Origin: a virus
Reading direction: 5' to 3' (one strand)
Virus record (IMG/VR): IMGVR_UViG_3300027906_002394
Location: 1-64,000 of that record
Length of the DNA: 64,000 nt
Below, in pieces: positions 56,832 through 64,000 of this stretch. The notes beneath the pieces were generated by a model that was not told the origin of the DNA, did not search any database, and saw only the letters and a program-made list of their open reading frames with translations. A program made the translations under genes and the position numbers. Each line of letters begins with the position of its first letter. Positions within the stretch are counted from its first letter, which is position 1.

Positions 56832-57439
56832 TAAATCATTCTCCTAGACTTTTGGAATACGGTGTTCTTACTAACATTAAAGTCTTCTACTGGCAAAAAT
56901 ATAGCACCTTTCCAATCTTGTGGATTGATTTCATAAAATCTAGACCTTAGTTGTTTTGTTAAATATCTTTTTACGCATGGTTTTACTTCTGGAAACTGGG
57001 CAACATTGTTCAATAAACTCCAGTTAAATTTCATTCTACTTTCATCTTCAATTGCTTGGTCATCTAATGTTTCCATTAATTTGCCTAATAACTGAGCTCT
57101 CATCATGTAAGGTAGATAATGTAAATTCAATCCCCAGAAACCATCTGCGGTTGGTTCAAATGGAAGACATAAAGGAAAAGCATCGAAATACGGTAATTTG
57201 TCTTTCCATTTCGCGTCATACCTAAACAGATACATTGAACCTATAGTAAATTTACCAACTGGTTGACCTATATCAGATGATATAGCGCTGGATGGACTGT
57301 TTACGCCACGCATGACTTGTCTTACTTGGTTCATGTACCAATTAAATGACTTTCTTCCAGAATCGGAGTTCGGTCTAATTTGTAAAAATGGATTTGCCAT
57401 GAGACTATTTATAACAGTTTGAAAGCCACCCATGTTCAT
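56831..57439 (-). CDS. Conserved T4-like structural protein (LPYFDAFPL family)
   Basis: 202 residues (ATG 57439 or 57433). Signature segments are YLFRYDAKWKDKLPYFDAFP, then GFWGLNLHYLPYMMRAQLLG, then CVKRYLTKQLRSRFYEINPQ and WKGAIFLPVEDF. This set is conserved in T4-like marine phages. I do not remember with certainty whether the T4 counterpart is gp2 (DNA end protector) or gp3 (tail completion), so it is left unnamed. It is the first gene of the minus-strand tail operon. Confidence 0.65.
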   Translation of the reverse strand: MNMGGFQTVINSLMANPFLQIRPNSDSGRKSFNWYMNQVRQVMRGVNSPSSAISSDIGQPVGKFTIGSMYLFRYDAKWKDKLPYFDAFPLCLPFEPTADGFWGLNLHYLPYMMRAQLLGKLMETLDDQAIEDESRMKFNWSLLNNVAQFPEVKPCVKRYLTKQLRSRFYEINPQDWKGAIFLPVEDFNVSKNTVFQKSRRMI

Positions 57440-57502
57440 TAAAATTTAATCAAATCTTAATCAAATTGTAACACAAAAGCGCACGGCAAAGATATAGGTA
57501 TC

Positions 57503-57510
57503 AATAAATA
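57503..57510 (+). promoter_or_regulatory. Late-promoter-like octamer AATAAATA
   Basis: Seven of eight bases match TATAAATA, 44 bases before the ATG at 57554. It would allow late expression of the small barrel protein and the following transporter. Confidence 0.4.
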
Positions 57511-57553
57511 TTTTACATATAATATTAATTCATCTACTTAATGAGGTAAAGGA

Positions 57554-57886
57554 ATGAAACTCAAGTTCGTTCTCTTAGTTGTTTTATTAACAACACCATT
57601 TGCAACCCCCTACGCTAATCCATATTTAGAACTCAAGAACACAGTTCCCTTCAAAGATTACCACTCTGAAACATCTACAAGTCATTTAAGACTAGGATAT
57701 AAGTTCGACAACAATTTTTATGTCGAAGGTGGTGCTATGTCGCATGGTTCTAGTTATGAGGCTGGATACAAATTCAAAAAAGGAAAATGGACTATCAAGG
57801 GAAAGTGGGAAGGTTCAGATTCAAGTAAAAGGGACTATTTTAAATCTAAAATAGAAACAGAACTCAGATATACTTTTGGAGACTAA
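57554..57886 (+). CDS. Small outer-membrane-type protein
   Basis: 110 residues, AAAGGA upstream. Signal peptide (MKLKFVLLVVLLTTPFATPYA, about 21 residues) followed by alternating strands with aromatic belts (HLRLGYKFDNNFYVEGGAMS, then YEAGYKFKKGKWTIKGKW) and a final ELRYTFGD. It resembles a minimal barrel or barrel-like periplasmic protein. It stands between minus-strand tail genes and the transporter gene, one base before it. Confidence 0.6.
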   Translation: MKLKFVLLVVLLTTPFATPYANPYLELKNTVPFKDYHSETSTSHLRLGYKFDNNFYVEGGAMSHGSSYEAGYKFKKGKWTIKGKWEGSDSSKRDYFKSKIETELRYTFGD

Positions 57887-57887
57887 C

Positions 57888-58835
57888 ATGGATGTAATGA
57901 CGCTCTTGTGGACTTGTTTGGGATTTGCTTTTGCTAGTTATACAGTAATCGCAAACGATAGTATTCAAACTCTTGGTACTTGGATTGCATCTAATAAAGA
58001 GAGATTTGATTGGAAGATAATGTGGGCAGCCGCAAGTAGTGTTTTGTTATTTGCTATTTGGTATGGATGGACAGTCAATGCTGGTGATATATCATATGGT
58101 AGATTAGATAGAATACCGTATGTAGAACCACAATGGTATCATGCAATGGCACCAGCAGTATTGTTATTACTTACTAGATTTGGTGTTCCTGTTAGTACAT
58201 CGTTTTTAGTGTTAAGTGCATTTGCGAGTACATTCGTTTTAGAAAAGATGTTAGTCAAATCTTTTGCTGGTTATGGTGTAGCGGCTGTGAGTGCATATGT
58301 CATATGGGCAGTCGTATCAAAATGGTTACAGAATGTAGAATTGCGTGGTAGTGATAGAAACTGGCGAATACTACAATGGATTATTACTGGTTGGTTGTGG
58401 TGGACTTGGTTATCACATGATATGGCAAATATGGCAGTATTCTTACCGCGTGAAATCGATATCGTTCCATTAGTCGCTATTAGTGCATTGTTTGTTGCTG
58501 GTATGGGATGGATGTTTAAAGAACAGGGTGGTAAGATACAACATGTAGTTCAGAGTAAGACAGATACAAACTATGTTAAGAGTGCAACTTTAATTGACTT
58601 CATATATCTCATAATTCTATGGTACTTTAAACAATACAACAATATACCAATGAGTACAACATGGGTATTCATAGGATTGTTAAGTGGTAGAGAACTTGCT
58701 ATTGCAACATTTGATGCTACCAGAACTAAAAACTTCAAAGAGGTATTCCCAATAATCGCTGGTGACTTTGGTAAGTTGATGGTAGGTGTTGCCGCTTCAA
58801 TGGGCATTATTATAGGTATTCATACTTTCGCGTAG
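57888..58835 (+). CDS. PiT-like (inorganic phosphate transporter-type) membrane protein
   Basis: 315 residues, ATG 57888. There are at least seven hydrophobic segments. An N-terminal SYTVIANDSIQTLGTWIASN and a later RFGVPVSTSFLVLSAFAS recall the ND and P-V-S-T-S signatures of the PiT family, each in a divergent form. A possible repeat is in the C-terminal half (LIDFIYLIILWYFKQYN, then FPIIAGDFGKLMVGVAAS). It would sit in the inner membrane and move phosphate or another anion. Family identity is uncertain; I recall similar proteins in marine bacteria. Confidence 0.45.
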   Translation: MDVMTLLWTCLGFAFASYTVIANDSIQTLGTWIASNKERFDWKIMWAAASSVLLFAIWYGWTVNAGDISYGRLDRIPYVEPQWYHAMAPAVLLLLTRFGVPVSTSFLVLSAFASTFVLEKMLVKSFAGYGVAAVSAYVIWAVVSKWLQNVELRGSDRNWRILQWIITGWLWWTWLSHDMANMAVFLPREIDIVPLVAISALFVAGMGWMFKEQGGKIQHVVQSKTDTNYVKSATLIDFIYLIILWYFKQYNNIPMSTTWVFIGLLSGRELAIATFDATRTKNFKEVFPIIAGDFGKLMVGVAASMGIIIGIHTFA

Positions 58836-59263
58836 ATACCTAATTCTTTTTCAGTAATTATTTTAAACTCCCAACCTCGGTCAGCACAGTACTCTCGTGC
58901 TGACTTCCACTTTGCTTCATTGATACCATAGTTAGCAATCTCTTGTAGATACTTTTTTGTTTTCTTTCTAGGTTCTGGTGGTTTAGTGAATCGCTCTGGT
59001 TTAACTTCTATTAGATATGTACCGCCAACTGTCTTGATATAAAAGTCCACATAATAACTGTGTATCCTTCTATCTAAAGGAGACCTATAGGGTATCGCTA
59101 TAGGTTCAGATGCCCACTCTAAAACATCTTGGTTCTTGTCGCACCAATTCATAAATTTTAGTTCGTAAGCTGACCTATAAATAACCTCATTAAGATTACC
59201 GCGATACTTTTTCGCGTTTTTTGGAATAAATTTTCCTTGATGGATATCTTTTCGGTACGGCAT
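58820..59263 (-). CDS. 4: Head completion protein gp4
   Basis: 147 residues (T4 gp4 about 150). The core segment is NLNEVIYRSAYELKFMNWCD, then VLEWASEPIAIPYRSPLDRR, then HSYYVDFYIKTVGGTYLIEV and KPERF. The E-x-x-x-h-x-W-E-P-x-x-I-P-Y and D-F-x(11)-E-V-K pattern is shared with TnsA-like endonucleases. In T4 it closes the head before tail joining. The gene is convergent with the transporter and overlaps it by 16 bases. Confidence 0.88.
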   Translation of the reverse strand: MPYRKDIHQGKFIPKNAKKYRGNLNEVIYRSAYELKFMNWCDKNQDVLEWASEPIAIPYRSPLDRRIHSYYVDFYIKTVGGTYLIEVKPERFTKPPEPRKKTKKYLQEIANYGINEAKWKSAREYCADRGWEFKIITEKELGIYAKV

Positions 59264-59265
59264 GT

Positions 59266-59273
59266 TATAAATA
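59266..59273 (+). promoter_or_regulatory. T4-type late promoter for the gp48-gp53-hub operon
   Basis: Exact TATAAATA 41 bases before the ATG at 59315, in the divergent gap with gp4. Position and sequence are as expected for late structural genes. Confidence 0.7.
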
Positions 59274-59294
59274 GTCCAATAATATCATAATTAC

Positions 59295-59302
59295 TATTTA
59301 TT
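59295..59302 (-). promoter_or_regulatory. Late-promoter-like octamer for gp4
   Basis: On the minus strand the octamer reads AATAAATA (seven of eight to TATAAATA), 31 bases upstream of the gp4 start at 59263. Confidence 0.45.
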
Positions 59303-59314
59303 CGGAGTTTGAGA

Positions 59315-60682
59315 ATGTCCTCAGCAACAGCAGAAGAAAGTCAAAATAAAGTTGAAACCTCTGTTTCGGCAGCCAAGAGCAATCCAGAGGAAGCAGCGGG
59401 TACAACCCCCAACGAGGATGTGGGAACAGCTACTTCAACGGAGAAAGATAAGAATCAACCAAGTGAGGTGCCTGAAAAACCGAAGACTACTTTTCAATCT
59501 CTTTCTTATCCTCAAGGTTTGGATAATACGGACGAATTTCCACATCAAATAATGTTCAATGTTTTGATACGACAAACAGATGCCGAACATGAAGCTAATA
59601 GTCATTTGGGTGAAGGTGGAAAGGGTGAAGACCTTATTAGTCGTAACCCAGACATGACCAATGAAAATGCAAAAAAAGTTTCTAAACAATTAACCAATGC
59701 TGCTATTGGTGGTTCTACTGCTTTGGCAGCATTTGCTAAAGGTGGTTTGCCGGGAATTGGAATAGGACTTGCTGGTGGTGCTGGTTTAGCATTTTTTGGT
59801 GACAGGATGTCTGCCCTTGTTGATGAAAATATAAAGTTATCAAGAAGAAATGTTGCTCGTATAAGAATGGCTATGCCACAATCACCACAAAATAAAATGA
59901 CCGCTGAATGGAGTGTCACGGATTTTGGTTCTATTATGGGAGCTATAATGGAAGGTGCTGGTGATGAAGGTATAATGAATATGATAAAAGACGCGGATAT
60001 GACGGATGAAGCTGGTCAGGCAATGCTTAGAACTGCTGCTGGTGCGTTGAACATAACTAAACAGGCAGGATTAAATATCCCAGCACAAGCAACTATAGAA
60101 TTGATGACTAGGAAAGTTACAAACCCATTTAAAGAAACATTATTCAAAACAATGAACTTTAGGGATTTTCCTTTTGTTTTTAAATTCGCACCGAAAAATG
60201 ACCAAGAATTATTACAGACCTTAAAGATTATTAATGTATTTGAGAGATATATGACTCCACAAAAATCGCCAGGCTCTTTCTTTCTGGAATATCCTGCCGA
60301 GTTTGAGATAGTATATCAATATAAAAATAAAGAGAATAGGTATTTTACTAACTTCTTTAATGATACTGCTTTAGTTAGTTTTCAAGTGGATTATGGAAAT
60401 GGTGGAGTATATACTGCATTTCAAGGAACAGAAGGTGCGCCTTCAGAGATAACTATGTCTTTGCAGTTTAAAGAACTTACTCTTCTTGACAGAGATTCTA
60501 TTGTTGATATAACTGGACAATCAACACCTATGGGTGGGTTTACTGGAGAAAACTCAGTACAAGGACAAGAACCCCCCGCTGAGGAACAACCAGATGAAAA
60601 GAACGCAGACGGTACAGATAAAAATATAAATGAAACAGATAGTTCCCCAGATGCAGCTGTTAACGAAGGAGAGGATGGATAA
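59315..60682 (+). CDS. 48: Tail-tube cap protein gp48
   Basis: 455 residues from ATG 59315 (GGAGT upstream), longer than T4 gp48 (364) by a Ser/Thr/Glu-rich N-terminal extension and an acidic C-terminal tail. The core NPFKETLFKTMNFRDFPFVF, then KFAPKNDQELLQTLKIINVF, then GSFFLEYPAEFEIVYQYKNK is the gp48 family. A Gly/Ala-rich hydrophobic patch lies near residue 150. The protein caps the baseplate where the tail tube starts. Confidence 0.85.
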   Translation: MSSATAEESQNKVETSVSAAKSNPEEAAGTTPNEDVGTATSTEKDKNQPSEVPEKPKTTFQSLSYPQGLDNTDEFPHQIMFNVLIRQTDAEHEANSHLGEGGKGEDLISRNPDMTNENAKKVSKQLTNAAIGGSTALAAFAKGGLPGIGIGLAGGAGLAFFGDRMSALVDENIKLSRRNVARIRMAMPQSPQNKMTAEWSVTDFGSIMGAIMEGAGDEGIMNMIKDADMTDEAGQAMLRTAAGALNITKQAGLNIPAQATIELMTRKVTNPFKETLFKTMNFRDFPFVFKFAPKNDQELLQTLKIINVFERYMTPQKSPGSFFLEYPAEFEIVYQYKNKENRYFTNFFNDTALVSFQVDYGNGGVYTAFQGTEGAPSEITMSLQFKELTLLDRDSIVDITGQSTPMGGFTGENSVQGQEPPAEEQPDEKNADGTDKNINETDSSPDAAVNEGEDG

Positions 60683-61194
60683 TGGCATTTTTTAGACAAT
60701 TTCCTAGAACCGCGTATGTAGTTGATGGCAACTTAATTAATATCCCAGATATTTTCCGCCGTGTAGGTAAAAAAGATATTGCAGACAACCTAGCATTCAT
60801 GCAAGAATACGAGATACAAGAGGGAGAGAGAGTGGAACACATTTCTCATAACCTTTATCGTACAACTGATTACTACTGGGTAATTTTATTAGTTAATAAT
60901 ATAATAGACCCATATCATGACTGGCCAAAGACTAAGACAGAATTGGTGGCATTTACTGAACAACGATATGGTTCTGGTAATCTACATAAAGTACATCATT
61001 ATGCTAATACATCTAATCAAAATATAAGAGTTGATTATGACGAATCAAAATTTAATGCTGGTACTATCAAAGCGATAACTAATATTGAACATGAGGAAAA
61101 TGTCAATGAAGATAAAAGAAAGATTAAATTACCGAGGAAGGAATTTGTAGGGGAAATAGCAGGACAATTTAAGAGATTGATTAGAGGAAGATAA
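60682..61194 (+). CDS. 53: Baseplate wedge protein gp53
   Basis: 170 residues (T4 gp53 has 196). Key segments: FRQFPRTAYVVDGNLINIPD, EYEIQEGERVEHISHNLYRT with TDYYWVILLVNNIIDPYHDW, and PKTKTELVAFTEQRYGSGNL. The LysM-like IQEGERVEHISHNLYRTTDYYW stretch is typical. It starts at the last base of the gp48 stop. Confidence 0.88.
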   Translation: MAFFRQFPRTAYVVDGNLINIPDIFRRVGKKDIADNLAFMQEYEIQEGERVEHISHNLYRTTDYYWVILLVNNIIDPYHDWPKTKTELVAFTEQRYGSGNLHKVHHYANTSNQNIRVDYDESKFNAGTIKAITNIEHEENVNEDKRKIKLPRKEFVGEIAGQFKRLIRGR

Positions 61195-61200
61195 TTTATT

Positions 61201-62664
61201 ATGAGTACAATTTCAACGCCAGGCTCGTTTGATTTAGACAAGTCAGAAATATGGTTACTACCATCTGAAGAAGCTGGTGGTGGTAAACCCATTGACATAC
61301 TCAAAACTGGGTTTGTTGGTGACTTAACCATAAGAGAAAATTTAGAAAACAACTTCATTGGTGTTGACATGTCTGTGGGTGATGCAAGAAATGTAATAGG
61401 TAATATGCCTATCATTGGTGGTGAAGTAATAACTATTAAATTGGTATCCACGCATTTAGACGAAAATAATCCCAAACATGTCATAGAACAATCTTTTCGT
61501 ATTGATGAGATAATAAACAGAAACTATATTGATGATAGAGAACAGACTTATATAATAAGAGCTGTATCACCAGAAGCATATAAAAATAATACTCAAATAA
61601 TAAGTGAAAGATTTACTGGTAAACCACAAGAAATATTTGAAGACATCTATGAAAGATTCATAAAAGAACCAAAAGTTATTTCAGATGGAAAAAACAAAAA
61701 GGATGGATTTCCTTTAGAATTCTGTGATATATCTGGAGGACAAGTTTTCAAGAGAGAGAATTTTACTTTCGTTGCTAATTATTGGACTCCATATCAATGT
61801 ATGAATTTTCTGGCATCTAAAGTTGCACCAGCTGACGCGGGCGGAAAAGAATTGATGCCGAATGTTAAGTATTTTCAGACTACAAAGGCACATTATGTAG
61901 CTAGTCTTTCTAGGTTACAAGCTTTTTATAAAGAACAGAACTCGATTTATGATGAGTTTTGGTATGTCCCTACAGGTTCAGACCCCTTTATGTTAGATGA
62001 GAAAAGAAAAACTAGGGGTGGATATGGTTTTATTTCACCATTTGTTTCCAATCAATATTCAACTATGTCTGGTTTATCCATTCCTCTTATGACTCAAGAC
62101 CTTGGAGACCAAATATCTGGATATCAAGGAAATGCAACAATAGGTTTTGATATGACAACGAGACTACCTTATCATATGGAATTTGATTATTCTCCATTAC
62201 AACCTATTAGAATATCAGATAATAAAAGAGTGATACCATCACAATTCAAAGATTTTTATCATCTTGCAGACCAGACACCAATGAGACAACTTCCAAATGT
62301 AAATCCTAAATCATCATTGAATGTTAGGATAGGTTCTTCACAAATATGGACTGACCAAAAGTTTGGATACGATTGGAGATTCTTATTGGATACAGCTTAT
62401 AGAGATACTGCTACGGAAGAATTGAAAAGATTGAGAGTTAAATTTGATGTGCCAGGCCGAACGGATATTGATTTGGGTATGTTGGTATATTTAAATTTTC
62501 CAAACACAGATGAAAAGGGTGACGGTGCGTCTGAAGAAGAATTGTTTGATGCAAGGATGTCTGGTATCTATAGTGTTATTGGTATTAAACACATGTTTTC
62601 TATCGCAAAACAACATCACACTATGACAATAGATGTTGTTAGAGATAGTATGGGAGATTTTTAA
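61201..62664 (+). CDS. 27: Baseplate hub protein gp27-like
   Basis: 487 residues. Begins with SFDLDKSEIWLLPSEEAGGG, then DILKTGFVGDLTIRENLENN, a beta-rich hub domain; later AVSPEAYKNNTQIISERFTG, then VFKRENFTFVANYWTPYQCM and the C-terminal VKFDVPGRTDIDLGMLVYLN. The order and the following gp5 gene match the T4 hub (gp27-gp5), where a gp27 trimer surrounds the gp5 needle. It is longer than T4 gp27 (391). Confidence 0.75.
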   Translation: MSTISTPGSFDLDKSEIWLLPSEEAGGGKPIDILKTGFVGDLTIRENLENNFIGVDMSVGDARNVIGNMPIIGGEVITIKLVSTHLDENNPKHVIEQSFRIDEIINRNYIDDREQTYIIRAVSPEAYKNNTQIISERFTGKPQEIFEDIYERFIKEPKVISDGKNKKDGFPLEFCDISGGQVFKRENFTFVANYWTPYQCMNFLASKVAPADAGGKELMPNVKYFQTTKAHYVASLSRLQAFYKEQNSIYDEFWYVPTGSDPFMLDEKRKTRGGYGFISPFVSNQYSTMSGLSIPLMTQDLGDQISGYQGNATIGFDMTTRLPYHMEFDYSPLQPIRISDNKRVIPSQFKDFYHLADQTPMRQLPNVNPKSSLNVRIGSSQIWTDQKFGYDWRFLLDTAYRDTATEELKRLRVKFDVPGRTDIDLGMLVYLNFPNTDEKGDGASEEELFDARMSGIYSVIGIKHMFSIAKQHHTMTIDVVRDSMGDF

Positions 62665-64000
62665 TGGAAAGATATCCAAATTTTGCTTGGTGGCAAGGAG
62701 TTGTAGAGGACAGGAATGACCCAGAAAAATTCGGACGATATAGAGTTCGTATCATAGGGTATCATACACTAGATAAAGCAATATTGCCTACTGAGTCTTT
62801 ACCGTGGGCGATTCCTATGCAATCAGTTACCTCTGCTGCTATATCTGGTGTTGGTGTATCGCCTACTGGATTGGTTGAAGGTTCAGCTGTAATCGGATTC
62901 TTTGTTGATGGCGAGGAAGGACAAATCCCAGTTGTTATGGGTTCATTTGGTGTGGAAGATAATGTACCAACCCCAGCTGGGAAACCAGAATCACCAGAAG
63001 TACTAGCAGAGAGAGGGTTTTATGACCCTACTGGAACTTACCCACGCAGAAAAGAATTAAGAATATCAGAGGACGAAGGTTTTGCAGATGCAGTTAAAGG
63101 AATGGTTAGTGATGGACTTGGTGGTGTATTAGATGCTGATGGTAATAAACTTACAGGTGATGCTGAAGGTGTTGATGAAGTTGATGTTGGTAAGAATATC
63201 TTAGAAGAAGCATCATCTTCTAGACTTTCTAGGACACCAGAAAAACATTACTCATTAAAAGCAAAAAGAGATTCAAGAATAACAAAGATACCACGCGGAT
63301 ATGCAAGTAAAATATCTGGATGGAATAATAAAGAATTACCATTTGAACATGATAATGGTGATGAGAAAGTTAAAGTAAATCCCGGCACATATGAACCAAC
63401 TTATTGGGACGAACCGCATCCCCAAGGTGTAGAGGAAAGTGTATCTAAGTACCCATATAACCATGTTAGAGAATCAGAAAGTGGACATGTCTTTGAGGTT
63501 GACGATACGCCAGGCGCAGAAAGAATTCATGAGTTTCATACTGCTGGTACATTCAGAGAAATCCAACCAGATGGAACTAAAGTAGAAAAAATAGTTGGTG
63601 ATGATTATATTATTGACTTAAAAAATAAACACATGTATGTTGGTGGTAATTTTGACCTTACTGTAGAAGGTGATTACAATATTAATGTTAAAGGAAACAA
63701 ATACGAACATGTAAGTGGTCACTCATACAATACTGTAATGGGTAATAGATTGAATAAAATGCAAGGACACGAATTAATTGATACAGAAAGTACATATCAT
63801 TTAATAACGGTGGGGAACTTCAATTGTCAAGTTGGAAGTACAGATAAAGAAAAGAAACAATTTAGTAACTATAAACTGAGGGTAAGTGGAGATACTAATA
63901 CTACTCACCAAGGCCCACATCGAGTAATGAATGCTTCTGCTTATGATAATGTTACAGATGGAGATATTAACTTTACGGTTAAGGAAAGACTTGGTATAAA
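62664..64000 (+). CDS. 5: Baseplate needle protein gp5 (partial)
   Basis: At least 445 residues, open to the right edge. It starts with an OB-like domain (FAWWQGVVEDRNDPEKFGRY, then VRIIGYHTLD, SLPWAIPMQSVTSAAISGVG). There is no T4-lysozyme domain: the linker at about 130-230 lacks lysozyme motifs. A later VEKIVGDDYIIDLKNKHMYV then GGNFDLTVEGDYNINVKGNK is the VxG-type triple beta-helix. The protein pierces the outer membrane; a needle without lysozyme is what I recall from marine T4-like phages. Confidence 0.82.
   Translation, partial: MERYPNFAWWQGVVEDRNDPEKFGRYRVRIIGYHTLDKAILPTESLPWAIPMQSVTSAAISGVGVSPTGLVEGSAVIGFFVDGEEGQIPVVMGSFGVEDNVPTPAGKPESPEVLAERGFYDPTGTYPRRKELRISEDEGFADAVKGMVSDGLGGVLDADGNKLTGDAEGVDEVDVGKNILEEASSSRLSRTPEKHYSLKAKRDSRITKIPRGYASKISGWNNKELPFEHDNGDEKVKVNPGTYEPTYWDEPHPQGVEESVSKYPYNHVRESESGHVFEVDDTPGAERIHEFHTAGTFREIQPDGTKVEKIVGDDYIIDLKNKHMYVGGNFDLTVEGDYNINVKGNKYEHVSGHSYNTVMGNRLNKMQGHELIDTESTYHLITVGNFNCQVGSTDKEKKQFSNYKLRVSGDTNTTHQGPHRVMNASAYDNVTDGDINFTVKERLGI

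Noticed and set aside
57398-57413. Late octamer TATAAATA on the minus strand inside the 56831-57439 gene
   Set aside because: It lies in codons near the N-terminus and only 5 bases from an internal ATG, leaving no room for a leader; the upstream start better fits relatives. Probably chance.
1-64000. tRNA genes
   Set aside because: I searched for GGTTC-RANTCC-type T-arms followed by CCA or a matched acceptor stem; the only such element is the tmRNA acceptor piece.
62664-64000. Lysozyme domain in gp5
   Set aside because: The stretch between the OB-like domain and the beta-helix has no T4-lysozyme catalytic segment; the phage lysin is the SleB-type protein at 47776.

Overview
The window is a contiguous piece of a T4-like (Tevenvirinae-related) marine myovirus genome. 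The diagnostic genes are gp32 (ssDNA-binding), gp33 (late transcription co-activator), gp59 (helicase loader), an RNase H/FEN-type 5' nuclease, gp4 (head completion), gp48, gp53, a gp27-like hub and the start of gp5, plus PhoH and several small genes I associate with exo-T-even/cyanophage-type phages. The host is a Gram-negative bacterium, because the phage encodes a TonB-dependent receptor, a TorF-type porin, lipoproteins and a SleB-type lysin. The phage also carries a circularly permuted two-piece tmRNA whose tag ends YALAA. Two-piece tmRNAs are typical of alphaproteobacteria and marine picocyanobacteria. No photosynthesis genes are visible here, so a marine alphaproteobacterium is my preferred, inferred, host.

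Layout. 0-6.6 kb: the end of a membrane protein, a TonB-dependent receptor, an SGNH-like protein, and nucleic-acid genes including the RNase H nuclease. 6.6-16.8 kb: early accessory region with many tiny overlapping genes, several with membrane segments, two structured non-coding RNAs without obvious protein content (about 10.80-11.25 kb and 15.84-16.17 kb), and strong sigma70-type promoters. 17-22.7 kb, minus strand: a block of conserved phage genes with secreted, repeat-rich and coiled-coil membrane proteins. 22.8-45.8 kb, plus strand: a very long, tightly overlapping operon with a desaturase, 2OG oxygenases, methyltransferase-like proteins, nucleotide-sugar dehydrogenases, seven tandem twitch/SPASM-like radical SAM proteins, a kinase/nucleotidyltransferase pair, glycosyltransferase-like proteins, a NodU-type carbamoyltransferase, SGNH proteins and a TorF porin. 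45.8-51.3 kb: PhoH, PD-(D/E)XK nuclease, tmRNA, lysin, epimerase, gp33, gp59, gp32. 51.3-52.8 kb: an eighth radical SAM protein of a B12-binding type. 52.8-64 kb: tail and baseplate genes on both strands, gp4, and a PiT-like membrane protein.

Regulation. At least ten promoter-like sites share cTTGAC(a/t) with a 17-18 bp spacer. Some have TATAAT-like -10 boxes, and three have GATCAT exactly at the -10 position. GATC is otherwise almost absent from the window (I count 21 by eye, where base composition predicts about 200), yet a third of the sites fall within these promoters. T4-type late boxes (TATAAATA) sit before several genes and overlap or follow the early promoters of the tmRNA and of the second non-coding RNA, consistent with the gp33 gene present.

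The most unusual content is the radical SAM array embedded in a surface-chemistry operon, the two orphan structured RNAs, the permuted phage tmRNA and the GATC-marked promoters. Functional assignments are by reading sequence motifs only; no database search was run.
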